The position numbers and the translations under genes are program-made. From the NCBI GenBank assembly GCA_028288725.1, contig JAQGIC010000120.1:1-64000 (forward strand): a stretch of 64,000 nt of DNA. Reading direction: 5' to 3'. How positions within the stretch are numbered: the stretch's first letter is position 1; every line of letters starts with the position of its first letter. Shown here piece after piece: positions 24,466-33,193 of the stretch. This DNA is from Rhodospirillales bacterium (lineage in GTDB: Bacteria; Pseudomonadota; Alphaproteobacteria; ATCC43930; CGMCC-115725). The notes under the pieces are model-generated. The model was not told the origin of the DNA, searched no databases, and was given only the letters and a program-made list of their open reading frames with translations.

Positions 24466-25698
24466 TTAAGCGACCGATCGCGAACGCGCTGCGGTCCATT
24501 GCCGGACCAGGTCGAGGACTCGCAGGATGTCCGCCTGGTTGTTATAAATATGGAAGGAGAACCGAAGCAGGTCGCGCCGGATACCGAGCCGGACGCCGTT
24601 CGCCGTCAGAAACGCATACAGATCCGACATGTCCTTGTCCGCGGCGGAATCATGATCGAACCCGAGCGATTTTCCGACGGTGACGATGTGCGTGCCGAGC
24701 GGCCCCGGCCGGCCGCCGAAGACGGACAGGCCGGCGTCCACCATGCCGTTGGCAAAATCCCGCGCCAGTCCGCACACGAAGGCTTCGACTTCTTTGCTTC
24801 CCAGTTCGAGCAGCAATTCCAACGAGGCGCCGACGGCGAGAATGGCAGGATAATTGTAGTTTCCGACGTCGAAGCGCCGCGCCCCTTGCGCCAGCTTGTA
24901 GGACGCGGCGGCATCCCCGGCGCTCGCTTCATGCTGTCCTTCGAGATCCACGCCGAAGCGCGACAGGAAGACCGGCGCCAGCGCCTCGGCGACTTCCTTC
25001 CGCACATACAGAAAGCCCATGCCGTAGAGCCCCATGAGGCTCTTCTGTGTCGAAGCCGCCAGGGCGTCGACGTTCAGGGCCTTCACGTCGGTGTCGAGCA
25101 CGCCGATCGACTGCGCGCCATCGACGATCAGCAACACGCCCCGGCGACGGCATTCGGCGCCCAGTTCGGCGACCGGGAAGCGGAATCCCGGCGCGAAGGA
25201 GACCGCGGAGACCGCGACGACCCTGGTTGCATCGTCGATCTGCGCCAGGATGCCGTCGAGCGGGATATGGCCGTTCCGGTGGCCCACGGTCTTGACCGTG
25301 ATGCCGAGCCGCCTGCTGAGGCCGTACCATGGGAAAATATTGGCGGGGTGCTCGAGCGATTCGCAGACCACGACATTGTCGCCGGACTGCCAGGGCAGCG
25401 AGGCTCCGAACGTCGCGATGCCATCCGTCACGTTACGCGTAAAGGCGATCTCGTCCGGTTCCGCACGAACCAAGGATGCGAAGAGCGCGCGGGTCTTTTC
25501 GACACCGGCGAACATCGCGCCCTTGTCGAGCGTCCCGGCGGCGTTCCGGTCGAGGTACGCGTCGAGTGCTTCACGCGCGCCGTCATAGAGCAAGCCGCGC
25601 GCGGAGACATCGAGATAGGGCCCGGTCTTGGCGCCCGGGAACCGGTCGCGAATCCGCGCAAAACGCTGCAGATGGCTGTTGTCGAGCAAGGGGGTCAC
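24466..25698 (-). CDS. Class V aminotransferase / cysteine desulfurase-like PLP enzyme
   Basis: The protein is a fold-type I PLP enzyme: FTRNVTDGIATFGASL (cofactor phosphate loop), ESLEHPANIFPWYGLSRR, VDGAQSIGV (pyridine-binding Asp) and ASTQKSLMGLYGMGFLYV (Schiff-base Lys, residue 219 from the chosen start). These resemble isopenicillin-N epimerase and cysteine desulfurase-like aminotransferases. GTG at 25698 is preferred since GGAG lies 8 nt upstream (410 aa); ATG at 25728 is the alternative. A palindromic candidate operator lies about 110 nt upstream. Substrate is unknown; a role in amino acid or amine breakdown is inferred from the neighbours. Confidence 0.82.
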   Translation of the reverse strand: MTPLLDNSHLQRFARIRDRFPGAKTGPYLDVSARGLLYDGAREALDAYLDRNAAGTLDKGAMFAGVEKTRALFASLVRAEPDEIAFTRNVTDGIATFGASLPWQSGDNVVVCESLEHPANIFPWYGLSRRLGITVKTVGHRNGHIPLDGILAQIDDATRVVAVSAVSFAPGFRFPVAELGAECRRRGVLLIVDGAQSIGVLDTDVKALNVDALAASTQKSLMGLYGMGFLYVRKEVAEALAPVFLSRFGVDLEGQHEASAGDAAASYKLAQGARRFDVGNYNYPAILAVGASLELLLELGSKEVEAFVCGLARDFANGMVDAGLSVFGGRPGPLGTHIVTVGKSLGFDHDSAADKDMSDLYAFLTANGVRLGIRRDLLRFSFHIYNNQADILRVLDLVRQWTAARSRSVA

Positions 25699-25801
25699 TC
25701 CGTGGTCTCCAAGGTATTCGCAAGGCATGCCCGCTGACGCGGAGGCCGGGGCAGCGGCACCGCCGCCGCGGGAAGTCCGGAAGATCACCGGCCGATTCGT
25801 A

Positions 25802-25835
25802 TAATTATGTAATTACTATTTAGGATCTGCGTCAA
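25802..25835 (-). promoter_or_regulatory. Candidate promoter with TAATTA palindrome (GntR operator, site 1)
   Basis: TAATTA-TG-TAATTA at 25802-25815 is a perfect 6-bp palindrome with a 2-nt centre. On the minus strand TTGACG (25835-25830) lies 18 nt before TACATA, which falls inside the palindrome. The same 14-mer, in the opposite orientation, occurs at 33153-33166 in front of the enoyl-CoA hydratase-like gene. Two identical AT-rich palindromes in GC-rich DNA over two candidate promoters of one block point to a shared regulator, most simply the GntR protein encoded next to this site. Confidence 0.65.
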
Positions 25836-25901
25836 CTCTGGCTGGAGCCCGGAGGTCGATCGGTGATTGGGGGGGGCGGGCGCGGACCTCCGCAAGGCGG
25901 A

Positions 25902-26555
25902 TTATGCGAGGCTGGCTCGCACGGTTTCCCAGATGTCGGCGGCGTGCTCCGTCATGATCCGGCGCGTCGCCGCGGCGTCCCGGGCGGTCAAGGCGTTCAG
26001 CATCGCCTCATGATCGAACACCGACTGCGCCCAGGCGGTCCGCTGGAGATTGCTGATGTACCGGATGCGCCGAAGCCGGCGGGTACAGTTCCGATGCGCA
26101 TCGACCAGGTGCCTGTTTCCGGAAGCCGCCACGATGGCGTCGTGGATTTGCTGGTTCAATTTGAAATAAGTCGGCCTGTCGTCTTGATGATAGGCGCGGA
26201 GCATTTCTTCATGCGTTCTCGTCAGAGCTTTCAGCATCTCCTCGCCGCCGTGCCGACAGGCGAGTTCCCCGGCGAACCCTTCGAGCTGTGCCAGGAGTTC
26301 GATCAGTTGCCGGGCGTCTTCGGCCGTGATCTCGGTGACATAGCACCCCTGGTTTGGAAACAGGTCGACCAGCCCCTCGAATGCCAAGACCTTGAGCGCT
26401 TCGCGGACCGGCGTGCGCGAAACCTCAAGTTCCTCGGCCAAGGCCGGTTCATCGACGAAACCGCCCGCCGCCAAGGTGCCTTCGACGATCCGATCGCGGA
26501 TGATGTCCGCGATTTCTTGATACAGAGACGGACGCGGCGTTCGTCGGCTCTTCAT
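25902..26555 (-). CDS. GntR-family regulator with FCD domain
   Basis: This 217-aa protein starts at the ATG at 26555, which has a GGGAGG site; the frame is open to 26615. The winged helix spans about residues 10-75 (VDEPALAEELEVSRTPVREA, LVDLFPNQGCYV) and the FCD helical domain about 85-210 (FKLNQQIHDAIVAASGNRHL, FDHEAMLNALTARDAAATRR). The gene lies after the ABC transporter genes and before the aminotransferase. It is flanked by one copy of the TAATTA palindrome, and the other copy heads the operon. Autoregulation is therefore likely. Confidence 0.88.
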   Translation of the reverse strand: MKSRRTPRPSLYQEIADIIRDRIVEGTLAAGGFVDEPALAEELEVSRTPVREALKVLAFEGLVDLFPNQGCYVTEITAEDARQLIELLAQLEGFAGELACRHGGEEMLKALTRTHEEMLRAYHQDDRPTYFKLNQQIHDAIVAASGNRHLVDAHRNCTRRLRRIRYISNLQRTAWAQSVFDHEAMLNALTARDAAATRRIMTEHAADIWETVRASLA

Positions 26556-26611
26556 TGTCAACCCTCCCCCATGGCCGGTACGCCCCGACCGTGCGACATC
26601 CATACGGCCGT

Positions 26612-27763
26612 TCAAAGGACCGGCGCCATCAGTCGCGGATCGACGTTCAACACAACGTCCTGGCCAACGTCAAAGGTTTCGTTCGGCCGGCTGAGGACAC
26701 GCAGGCTCTGACCTCCCGCGCCGAGCCGCACGACATATTCCCAGTAGTCTCCGAAAAAGGCGGCTTCGACCACTGTCGCCGACAGGCGCAACGCCGCGCC
26801 GCCGCTCGGCGCCGCTTCGACGGCCGTCCGGCCTTCCATGCCGATGCTCTGCGGTCGAAGCGAGAACGTGACGGCCCCCGAGAACTGCTGTTCCGGCAGG
26901 TCGAAATGTTGCCGGGCGATCGAAAATCCGTCGAACGTCACATCCGTGCCGTTGCAGCGGGCTTCGAGGAAATTCGTCCGCCCGATGAAGCTCGCGATGA
27001 AGCGCGTCCTGGGGCGGGCATAGAGCGCGAACGGCCGGTCGACCTGCTCCAGCCTCCCCTTGTTCATGATTGCGATCCGGTCCGACGTCGCCATGGCCTC
27101 CGCCTGATCATGGGTGACGAGGATCGTCGTCATCTTGAATTCGTCGTGGAGCCGCCGGATCTCGACACGCATCTCCTCGCGGAGGTTTGCATCGAGGTTC
27201 GACAGCGGCTCGTCGAGCAGCAGCACGGCGGGGCGCACGACGATCGCGCGCGCCAGCGCCACGCGCTGTTGCTGACCGCCGCTCAACTCCGCCGGATACC
27301 GGCTCGCCAGCGCATCGAGCCTGACCGCCTGCAGCATCTCCGTCACCCGCCGGCGGACGTCGGCATCAGCCACCTTGCGCAATCGCAGACCGAACGCGAC
27401 GTTTTCCGCGACGGTCTTGTGCGGCCACAAGGCATAGCTTTGAAAGATCATGACCATGCCCCGCTTTTCCGGGGGCAGCATCCGCTTGGCGCTCGCGATG
27501 ACCACGCCGTCCTTCTCGATCACCCCGGCGCTGGGCTGAACGAAGCCGGCGATCATGCGAAGGGTCGTGGTCTTGCCGCATCCGGACGGGCCGATCAGCG
27601 AAATGAATTCGCCCTTGGCGATGTCCAGGTTGACATCTTCGACGGCGAGCCCCGCGCCGAAATCGCGGCCGAGCCCGCGCAAGGCGAGGTACGGCACCGT
27701 CTCGGCGGCATGGGCCGCGGGCGCGGCGGCGTGATGGCCCGAGACCTTGTGAACTTCAGACAT
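26612..27763 (-). CDS. ABC transporter ATPase, FbpC/PotA type
   Basis: This 383-aa ATPase shows Walker A GPSGCGKTTTLRMIAG (about residues 58-73), signature LSGGQQQRVALARA, Walker B VLLLDEPLSNLDA and a switch His in TILVTHDQAEAMA. A C-terminal TOBE/OB domain follows (FSLRPQSIGMEGR and after). It is the nucleotide-binding partner of the permease and binding protein encoded upstream. The trio resembles iron(III), 2-aminoethylphosphonate or spermidine/putrescine importers; the actual ligand cannot be told from the ATPase. Confidence 0.92.
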   Translation of the reverse strand: MSEVHKVSGHHAAAPAAHAAETVPYLALRGLGRDFGAGLAVEDVNLDIAKGEFISLIGPSGCGKTTTLRMIAGFVQPSAGVIEKDGVVIASAKRMLPPEKRGMVMIFQSYALWPHKTVAENVAFGLRLRKVADADVRRRVTEMLQAVRLDALASRYPAELSGGQQQRVALARAIVVRPAVLLLDEPLSNLDANLREEMRVEIRRLHDEFKMTTILVTHDQAEAMATSDRIAIMNKGRLEQVDRPFALYARPRTRFIASFIGRTNFLEARCNGTDVTFDGFSIARQHFDLPEQQFSGAVTFSLRPQSIGMEGRTAVEAAPSGGAALRLSATVVEAAFFGDYWEYVVRLGAGGQSLRVLSRPNETFDVGQDVVLNVDPRLMAPVL

Positions 27764-27782
27764 CGTGACGACCCATGTCCTA

Positions 27783-29501
27783 TCAGCTTCGTGACAACAG
27801 ATCGCGGCCGAGCAAACTCTGCCCAGCGACCACCAGGACCAGGGTGATCGCGAGCAAGATCAGGCCCAGGGCCGCCGTCAACTCCAGGTTTCCACCCTCG
27901 CTGTAGTCGAGGAGCAGCATCGAAATCGTGCGGGAGGCGGGGCCGGCCAGGAAGATCACGACGCTCAGTTCGCGAATTGCGGGAATGAACACGAGTACCC
28001 ATCCGCTCAGCAGGTGCTTGCGCAGCAAGGGCGCCACGACGTGCCGGAAGCTCGTCGCCTGCGAGCCGCCGAGGCTGCGGACGGCCTCTTCCAGCTGGGC
28101 ACTGATGGCGGCAAGCCCCGAGGCGCAGCTGCCGTAGGCGATGGGCAAAAAGCGGACCGTGAAAGCCAGTACGATGATCGTGGTCGTTCCGTAGAGCGAG
28201 AAGGGTGCTGCGGAAAAAGCGCTGTAGAAGCCGATGCCCAGCGTGATGCCCGGAATGGCGAGCGTCCCGACGCTGATCGGCCCCAGGGCGCCGCTCATCG
28301 GGAAGGTGCGCCGGACCACCGCGTAGGCGGCGCAGATCCCAAGCGCCATGGCGGCTGTCGCCGCAAGTGCCGCGATCACCAGGCTGTTGGTGATCGCGAG
28401 CCGCGCGTCGTTCGTGGCAAGCAGGTCGGTGAAGTTGCCGATGGTCAGATTTTCCAGGCTGAGCGGTCTTCCCCAGGCGACGCTGAAGGCGGCCTTCGCG
28501 AGGCAGGCGAGCGGCAGCACCACCGCGAGCGCCAGAATCACCATGCCATAGGCAAACAGCCCCCACCGTACGACGGCCGGCGCCGCGCCGACATGGGCGC
28601 TGGTTCTGCCGGTCACGGTGACGTAGGTCCGCCGCCCCCTGAGGACGCGCTGCAGCCACAAGGCGAGGCAGGTGATGGCGATCAGCGGCAGGGAATAGGC
28701 CGCGGCGGCTTCGGGGTGCACCGGATATTCGAAAAACTCGAGGAGCTGCACGGCCGCGACGTTGAAATGCGCCGGCAGGCCGAGGACGGCCGGCGTGCCG
28801 AACAGCGCGATCGTGTCCAGGAACACGATCAGGCAGCCGTTGAAGATGGCGGGAGCGACGAGCGGCAGGGTGACCGTGAGGGCGACGCGGATCGTGCCGG
28901 CGCCCAGCATCCGCGCCGCGTCCTCCATCTCGGATGAAACGGCGCCGAGCCCGTCGCTGACGTAGATGAAGATGTAGGGTATCGCGTAGAGCGCGCTGAT
29001 GAAGACGATCCCGCTGAAGGAATAGATGTTGAACGGGCCTTGTTCGGCACCGCTCAGGAACATCCAGGCTCGATTGATCCAGCCGGCATTGGGCCCGGCC
29101 AGCAAGATCCACGCGACGGCGCCGAGATAGGACGGCGTGACGAATGCCGCGAGCAGTCCTGTGCGGATGATCGACTTGCCCGGCATCCGGATCCGGGCGA
29201 ATCCCCAGGCGAGGGGCAGGGCGAGCAGCGTCGCGACCACCGTCGTGGCTGCGCCGTAAAGAAGCGAATTCCACAAGGCCAGCAGATATCGTACCCGGCC
29301 GAAAGCATGGAGATAATTGTCGAACGTCGGTCCGGCCTTGGAAGAGAAGCTGAACACGAAGAGTTTTACGGTCGGATAGACGACGATCAACGCCAGCGCC
29401 GCGACGACGCCCGCCCACAGGAATCCGGTCGCCAGGCCGTTTCCCATTCCACCGTTGGTGCCGGGCGCCGAACGACGAAATGGGACGTGGAAGAATGCCA
29501 T
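27783..29501 (-). CDS. ABC transporter permease, fused two-domain (FbpB type)
   Basis: The protein of about 572 aa has roughly 12 membrane helices in two homologous halves, each with an inner-membrane EAA-type loop (EDAARMLGAGTIRVALTVTLP and EEAVRSLGGSQATSFRHVVAP). This is the fused permease form seen in FbpB/ThiP-like importers, so one polypeptide replaces two permeases. I choose the ATG at 29501, which has AAAGG 6 nt upstream; ATG 29504 and 29534 are in the same frame. It lies 19 nt before the ATPase gene and 97 nt after the binding protein gene. Confidence 0.9.
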   Translation of the reverse strand: MAFFHVPFRRSAPGTNGGMGNGLATGFLWAGVVAALALIVVYPTVKLFVFSFSSKAGPTFDNYLHAFGRVRYLLALWNSLLYGAATTVVATLLALPLAWGFARIRMPGKSIIRTGLLAAFVTPSYLGAVAWILLAGPNAGWINRAWMFLSGAEQGPFNIYSFSGIVFISALYAIPYIFIYVSDGLGAVSSEMEDAARMLGAGTIRVALTVTLPLVAPAIFNGCLIVFLDTIALFGTPAVLGLPAHFNVAAVQLLEFFEYPVHPEAAAAYSLPLIAITCLALWLQRVLRGRRTYVTVTGRTSAHVGAAPAVVRWGLFAYGMVILALAVVLPLACLAKAAFSVAWGRPLSLENLTIGNFTDLLATNDARLAITNSLVIAALAATAAMALGICAAYAVVRRTFPMSGALGPISVGTLAIPGITLGIGFYSAFSAAPFSLYGTTTIIVLAFTVRFLPIAYGSCASGLAAISAQLEEAVRSLGGSQATSFRHVVAPLLRKHLLSGWVLVFIPAIRELSVVIFLAGPASRTISMLLLDYSEGGNLELTAALGLILLAITLVLVVAGQSLLGRDLLSRS

Positions 29502-29598
29502 CATGTACCTTTGTTCGCAGGCGCCGTAAGTCATCGGCCGATGAGGGCGTACCCGGCCCGCGCCCGCATCGACCGGTCGATGGTAGGAGGTAAGGCGA

Positions 29599-30630
29599 TT
29601 ATTTGCCGAACGTGTCGCGCCACTTGTCGCGCACGTCCTTCAGGTTGCTCGCGACATCTTGGGTAACGACGCGGTTGATCTTGATCTGGTCGAGCGGCTT
29701 GGAGCCGGACGGCGCGACTTCCGGGCGGAGCGACTGTTCGAAGGACTCCGCTTCGATTTTCGCACAGTCGGTGCTGAGCAGAAACTCCATGAACAGGCGT
29801 GCCGCATTCGGATGCTTGGCACCCGCCAGGATCGCGGAGGGCTCGACGACGGCGACGACGCCATCGGTCGGATAGAAGACGGAGAGAGGATTGCCCTTGG
29901 CGGTGCTGCGGAGCGTGGACGCCGGATCGCCGGCCGCGAGCACTCGCTCGCCCGAATTCAGGATGGTGACGGTGTCGTCGATCGACCGGGTGATCAGCGG
30001 CTTGCCGGCACTCAGTCGGGTGAAATAATCCCAGCCGTACATCTTCTGGAGCGTGACCGCCCAGGCGCCCACCATGCCGCTGAAATTCGGGTCGCCGAGT
30101 GCCAGCTTGTTCGACCATTTCGGATCGAGCAGTTCCTGCCAGGACTTCGGAATCTCGGCTTCTGTCAGCTTTTGGTTGTTGTAGGTGATCGCGACGAGAC
30201 TGACGGCGGTCACATGATAGAACCCGGCAGGATCGATATTCCGGAACGCCGGAACGATCTTCGCTTCGTTCTTGGGCTCATAGGATTCCAGCGCCTTGTC
30301 ATGCGCCAGTTCCAGGAACTGGCTCGCGTCCGTAGAGCTGAACACATCGGCCTGCGTGACACCCGCGCCGATGTCCTGCAGCAGGCGCTGATAGTTCACC
30401 TGTGCCGTCGACTTGAGGACATTGACCTTGATGCCGGGATATTTCGCCGTGAAGGCGACGCCGATCTTGCCGGTCATCGCGTTGTCGAAATGCGCCGTGT
30501 ACCAGGTCACCTCTCCCTCCGCCTTCGCCTTTGCGGCGAGATCCGCAAATTCGTCGTCGGCCTGAGCCCCCGTCTGTGCCGAGAAGAGTACGAAGGAAAA
30601 TATAGCTGCTGATGCCCAGAGTGACTTCAT
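29599..30630 (-). CDS. ABC transporter periplasmic binding protein, FbpA-like
   Basis: This 343-aa protein starts at ATG 30630 (GGAG at 7 nt) and has a signal peptide, MKSLWASAAIFSFVLFSAQT followed by an AxA-like cleavage region near residue 24. The mature part follows the family 1 iron/thiamine type: GEVTWYTAHFDNAMTGKIG, QADVFSSTDASQFLEL, WQELLDPKWSNKLALGDP and YPTDGVVAVVEPSAILAGA. It lacks the paired Tyr motif that marks proven ferric-binding proteins as far as I can see, so an organic ligand is at least as likely as iron. Confidence 0.88.
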   Translation of the reverse strand: MKSLWASAAIFSFVLFSAQTGAQADDEFADLAAKAKAEGEVTWYTAHFDNAMTGKIGVAFTAKYPGIKVNVLKSTAQVNYQRLLQDIGAGVTQADVFSSTDASQFLELAHDKALESYEPKNEAKIVPAFRNIDPAGFYHVTAVSLVAITYNNQKLTEAEIPKSWQELLDPKWSNKLALGDPNFSGMVGAWAVTLQKMYGWDYFTRLSAGKPLITRSIDDTVTILNSGERVLAAGDPASTLRSTAKGNPLSVFYPTDGVVAVVEPSAILAGAKHPNAARLFMEFLLSTDCAKIEAESFEQSLRPEVAPSGSKPLDQIKINRVVTQDVASNLKDVRDKWRDTFGK

Positions 30631-30660
30631 TTCCATGCTCCAGAGGGTGGGGATTGGACG

Positions 30661-31095
30661 CTACGTTCGAGCTTGCGCGAGAAGGTCTTCCTTGGCGGCG
30701 AGTGCTGCCGCAAATCGGGTCGCCTCGATGACCATGCGCTCGTGCGTGGCGCGGCCGATCTCATCGACCTCGTCGCGCGCGACGATCGTCCAGACCGAGC
30801 GGCGTTTGTTGACCTCCGTGCAGGTGGCTTCGATGGTCACGCGGATCCCCTCGGGGGTCGGTGCCAGATGCGTGAGATCGATGCCGGTCCCGACGCTCGC
30901 CTCACCCGCGTCGAGGTGCGGCTCGAGCGCCAGGATGCAGGCATGCTCCATCAAGGCGACCAGCCAGGCGGTCGCGAGGACCCGCGGCATCGAGGCGATC
31001 GGCGGGCTGTCGGGAAACAGGGCAGGGACGAGTTGGCGGCCTTCCACCTGTGTCCGCAACAGGTGCGAAATGCCGGGGGCGAGCGACGCTTTCAT
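30661..31095 (-). CDS. FlK-like hotdog thioesterase
   Basis: This 144-aa single-domain hotdog protein starts at ATG 31095 with GGAGA upstream. VLATAWLVALMEHACILALEPHL corresponds to the central helix with the catalytic Glu-His pair of the FlK (fluoroacetyl-CoA thioesterase) family, and GTGIDLTHLAPTPEG and VTIEATCTEVNKRRSVWTI form the sheet. It would hydrolyse a small acyl-CoA. It stands 14 nt after the CoA-transferase gene in the same operon, so CoA activation and release appear to be encoded side by side. Confidence 0.8.
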   Translation of the reverse strand: MKASLAPGISHLLRTQVEGRQLVPALFPDSPPIASMPRVLATAWLVALMEHACILALEPHLDAGEASVGTGIDLTHLAPTPEGIRVTIEATCTEVNKRRSVWTIVARDEVDEIGRATHERMVIEATRFAAALAAKEDLLAQART

Positions 31096-31109
31096 GGGGA
31101 CGGTCTCCT

Positions 31110-32351
31110 TTACCGGGACACAGCTTGCGCGTCGTCGGCTTCGGCGCATTGAATCGCTCCCGCCGCGACGAGTGCCGCGATTTGAGCGGCATCGTAGCCA
31201 TGATCGAGCAATACCTCGCGCGTATGCTCGCCGAGGACCGGCGCCCCGCGGCCGAGTTCGACCGAGCTCTTCGAGAACTTCAACGGATTGCCGAGCGTCT
31301 TCACGCGGCCCAGCACCGAATGTTCAACTTCGGCGATCATGCCGCGGGCGATCGCCTGCGGATCCTTATGCATCTCGCCCACATTCAGCACCGGCGAAAC
31401 CGGCACGCCGGCGGCATCCAGCAGCGCCACCCATTCCTGCGTCGACCGCTTGAGCAGTTCGGGGGAGACCGCGGCGATCAACGCGTCGAAATGGCGCATC
31501 CGTTCCACGTTGTTGCGGAAGCGCGGATCGTCGGCGAGGTCGAATCGGTCGATGGCCCTTACGAACCTCAACCAGTTCGCCTGATTGGCGGCGCCGATCA
31601 CGGCCCAGCCGTCCGAGGTCTGGAACGCCTGGTAGGGCGCATCGAGCGGATGGGCCGATCCCAGCGGTCCAGGCGACGTTCCCGTTGCGAAACAAATGGC
31701 GGATTGCCAAAAGGTGTGGGTGATCGCGGCTTCGAACAACGAGGTCTCGACACGTTGTCCCTCGCCGGTGCGCTGCCGATGGGCCACGGCCGCCACGACG
31801 CCGAGCGCGCCGAGGATACCCGCGGTAATGTCCGCGACGGGGGCACCGGTCTTGACCGGCGGCCGGCCCGGCCCCTCGCCGGTGAAGCTCATGATGCCGC
31901 TCATGGCCTGGGCCATGAGGTCGAATCCCGGCCGGTCGGCATAGGGGCCGGTCCGTCCGTAGCCCGAGATCGAGCACCAGATCAACGACGGGAAGCGTTC
32001 GGAGAGCTGCTCGTAGCCGAGCCCGAGCTTCTCGAGCGTGCCGCCGCGATAGTTCTCCACCAGCACATCGGCAGTCTCGAGCAGCCGCAGCAGCGCTTCG
32101 CGCCCGCTCTCGTGCTTCAGGTTGAGGACGATGCCCCGCTTATGGCGGTTGACGATCAGATAGGCGGCCGATTCCTCGCCGATGTAGGGCGGAGCCATGT
32201 GGCGGGAATCGTCGCCTTCGGGCGGCCGCTCGATCTTGATCACTTCGGCACCGAGATCGGCCAGGAGCAGCGTGCAGACCGGACCGGCCATGACGTGCGT
32301 GAGATCGATGACTTTCAGGCCCGCCAACGGGCCGGCGTTGTTGCGTGCCAC
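31110..32351 (-). CDS. CaiB/BaiF family (class III) CoA-transferase
   Basis: This 413-aa protein starts at a GTG with GAGGGG upstream. Family marks are LKVIDLTHVMAGPVCTLLLADLGAEVIKIE at the N-terminus, DVLVENYRGGTLEKLGL, and PGFDLMAQAMSGIM carrying the catalytic Asp. Such enzymes move CoA between carboxylic acids, activating the substrate at the cost of another acyl-CoA. It begins 3 nt after the stop of the enoyl-CoA hydratase-like gene, and the two are surely cotranscribed. Confidence 0.92.
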   Translation of the reverse strand: MARNNAGPLAGLKVIDLTHVMAGPVCTLLLADLGAEVIKIERPPEGDDSRHMAPPYIGEESAAYLIVNRHKRGIVLNLKHESGREALLRLLETADVLVENYRGGTLEKLGLGYEQLSERFPSLIWCSISGYGRTGPYADRPGFDLMAQAMSGIMSFTGEGPGRPPVKTGAPVADITAGILGALGVVAAVAHRQRTGEGQRVETSLFEAAITHTFWQSAICFATGTSPGPLGSAHPLDAPYQAFQTSDGWAVIGAANQANWLRFVRAIDRFDLADDPRFRNNVERMRHFDALIAAVSPELLKRSTQEWVALLDAAGVPVSPVLNVGEMHKDPQAIARGMIAEVEHSVLGRVKTLGNPLKFSKSSVELGRGAPVLGEHTREVLLDHGYDAAQIAALVAAGAIQCAEADDAQAVSR

Positions 32352-32354
32352 CGA

Positions 32355-33131
32355 TCAGCGCCCCTCGAAAGCGGGATCGCGCTTCTCAAGGAAAGCACGC
32401 GTACCGATACGGTAATCTTCGCTGTCGAACACGGCGAGCGGCTCCCGTCGCTCGGCTTCGGTCACGTGCCCCGCCTCGTCGAGCCGCTTCACCATCCGTT
32501 TATGCCAGCGCGCGACCAGCGGCGCGCCGGAGGCGATGCGCTCGACGGTCGCGGCCAGTTCTTCGCCGAACGCCGCATCGGCGAAGACGCGGTTGACGAG
32601 GCCTTTCTGCAGCGCCTCATCGGCGCCGAAGATGCGGCCCTCGTAGAGGATTTCCAGGGCGTTAGAGGGACCGACCAGGCGCTTCAGTCCGGCCAGCTCA
32701 GGATAGTCCACCGTGAGCCCGAGCCGCTTGATCGGCACGCCGAACCGGCTCGAAACCGTTGCAAGACGCAGATCGCACGCCGCGGCGATCTCGACGCCGC
32801 CACCGACGCAGAGGCCCTCGATCGCGGCGATCGTCGGATGGGGGCAGTTCTGAATGGCCTTCACGCCGTCATGCACGAGTTCGGCATAGGCGATCGCCTG
32901 CATCTTGCCGGCTCTGGTCGCCTCGAACTCGCCTATGTCGGCACCGACGCAGAACGCGCGGCCTCCGGCACCGCGCAGCACGACCGCACGGACCGATCCG
33001 TCGGCAGCCGCCGTTTCGAACGCGGTCTGCAGTCCCTGCCACATCTCGACGGTCAGGGCGTTGTGCTTTTCCGGCCGCGCGATCGTGATCGTTGCCACGT
33101 TTCCGGCTCGTCCGAACTCGATGTTTTTCAT
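32355..33131 (-). CDS. Enoyl-CoA hydratase/isomerase family protein
   Basis: This 258-aa crotonase-fold protein has the oxyanion-hole segments FCVGADIGEFE (about residues 60-70) and IEGLCVGGGVEIAAACDLRL (about 104-123). Glu114 matches the first hydratase glutamate. The second (usually in FGxPE) is replaced: the sequence reads FGVPIKRLGLTVDYPE, with Ile134 where Glu is expected. It may therefore be an isomerase, hydrolase or decarboxylase and not a true hydratase. It is the first gene of the minus-strand operon and carries a palindromic operator at its promoter. Confidence 0.88.
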   Translation of the reverse strand: MKNIEFGRAGNVATITIARPEKHNALTVEMWQGLQTAFETAAADGSVRAVVLRGAGGRAFCVGADIGEFEATRAGKMQAIAYAELVHDGVKAIQNCPHPTIAAIEGLCVGGGVEIAAACDLRLATVSSRFGVPIKRLGLTVDYPELAGLKRLVGPSNALEILYEGRIFGADEALQKGLVNRVFADAAFGEELAATVERIASGAPLVARWHKRMVKRLDEAGHVTEAERREPLAVFDSEDYRIGTRAFLEKRDPAFEGR

Positions 33132-33149
33132 GATCCAGCCTAGGAAATT

Positions 33150-33193
33150 ATATAATTACATAATTATATTCTCCATGTCGCGGGGCGAGTCAA
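33150..33193 (-). promoter_or_regulatory. Operon promoter with TAATTA palindrome (GntR operator, site 2)
   Basis: ATATAATTA (33150-33158), CA, TAATTATAT (33161-33169) is a perfect 9-bp palindrome containing the same 14-mer as 25802-25815. On the minus strand TTGACT (33193-33188) is followed at 19 nt by a perfect TATAAT (33168-33163) lying inside the palindrome. A regulator bound here would block the -10 region. The start codon is 19 nt downstream of the palindrome. Confidence 0.7.

Noticed and set aside
27783-29501. Two separate permease genes
   Set aside because: The frame is continuous through both halves with one start and one stop, so it is a natural fused permease and not two genes.
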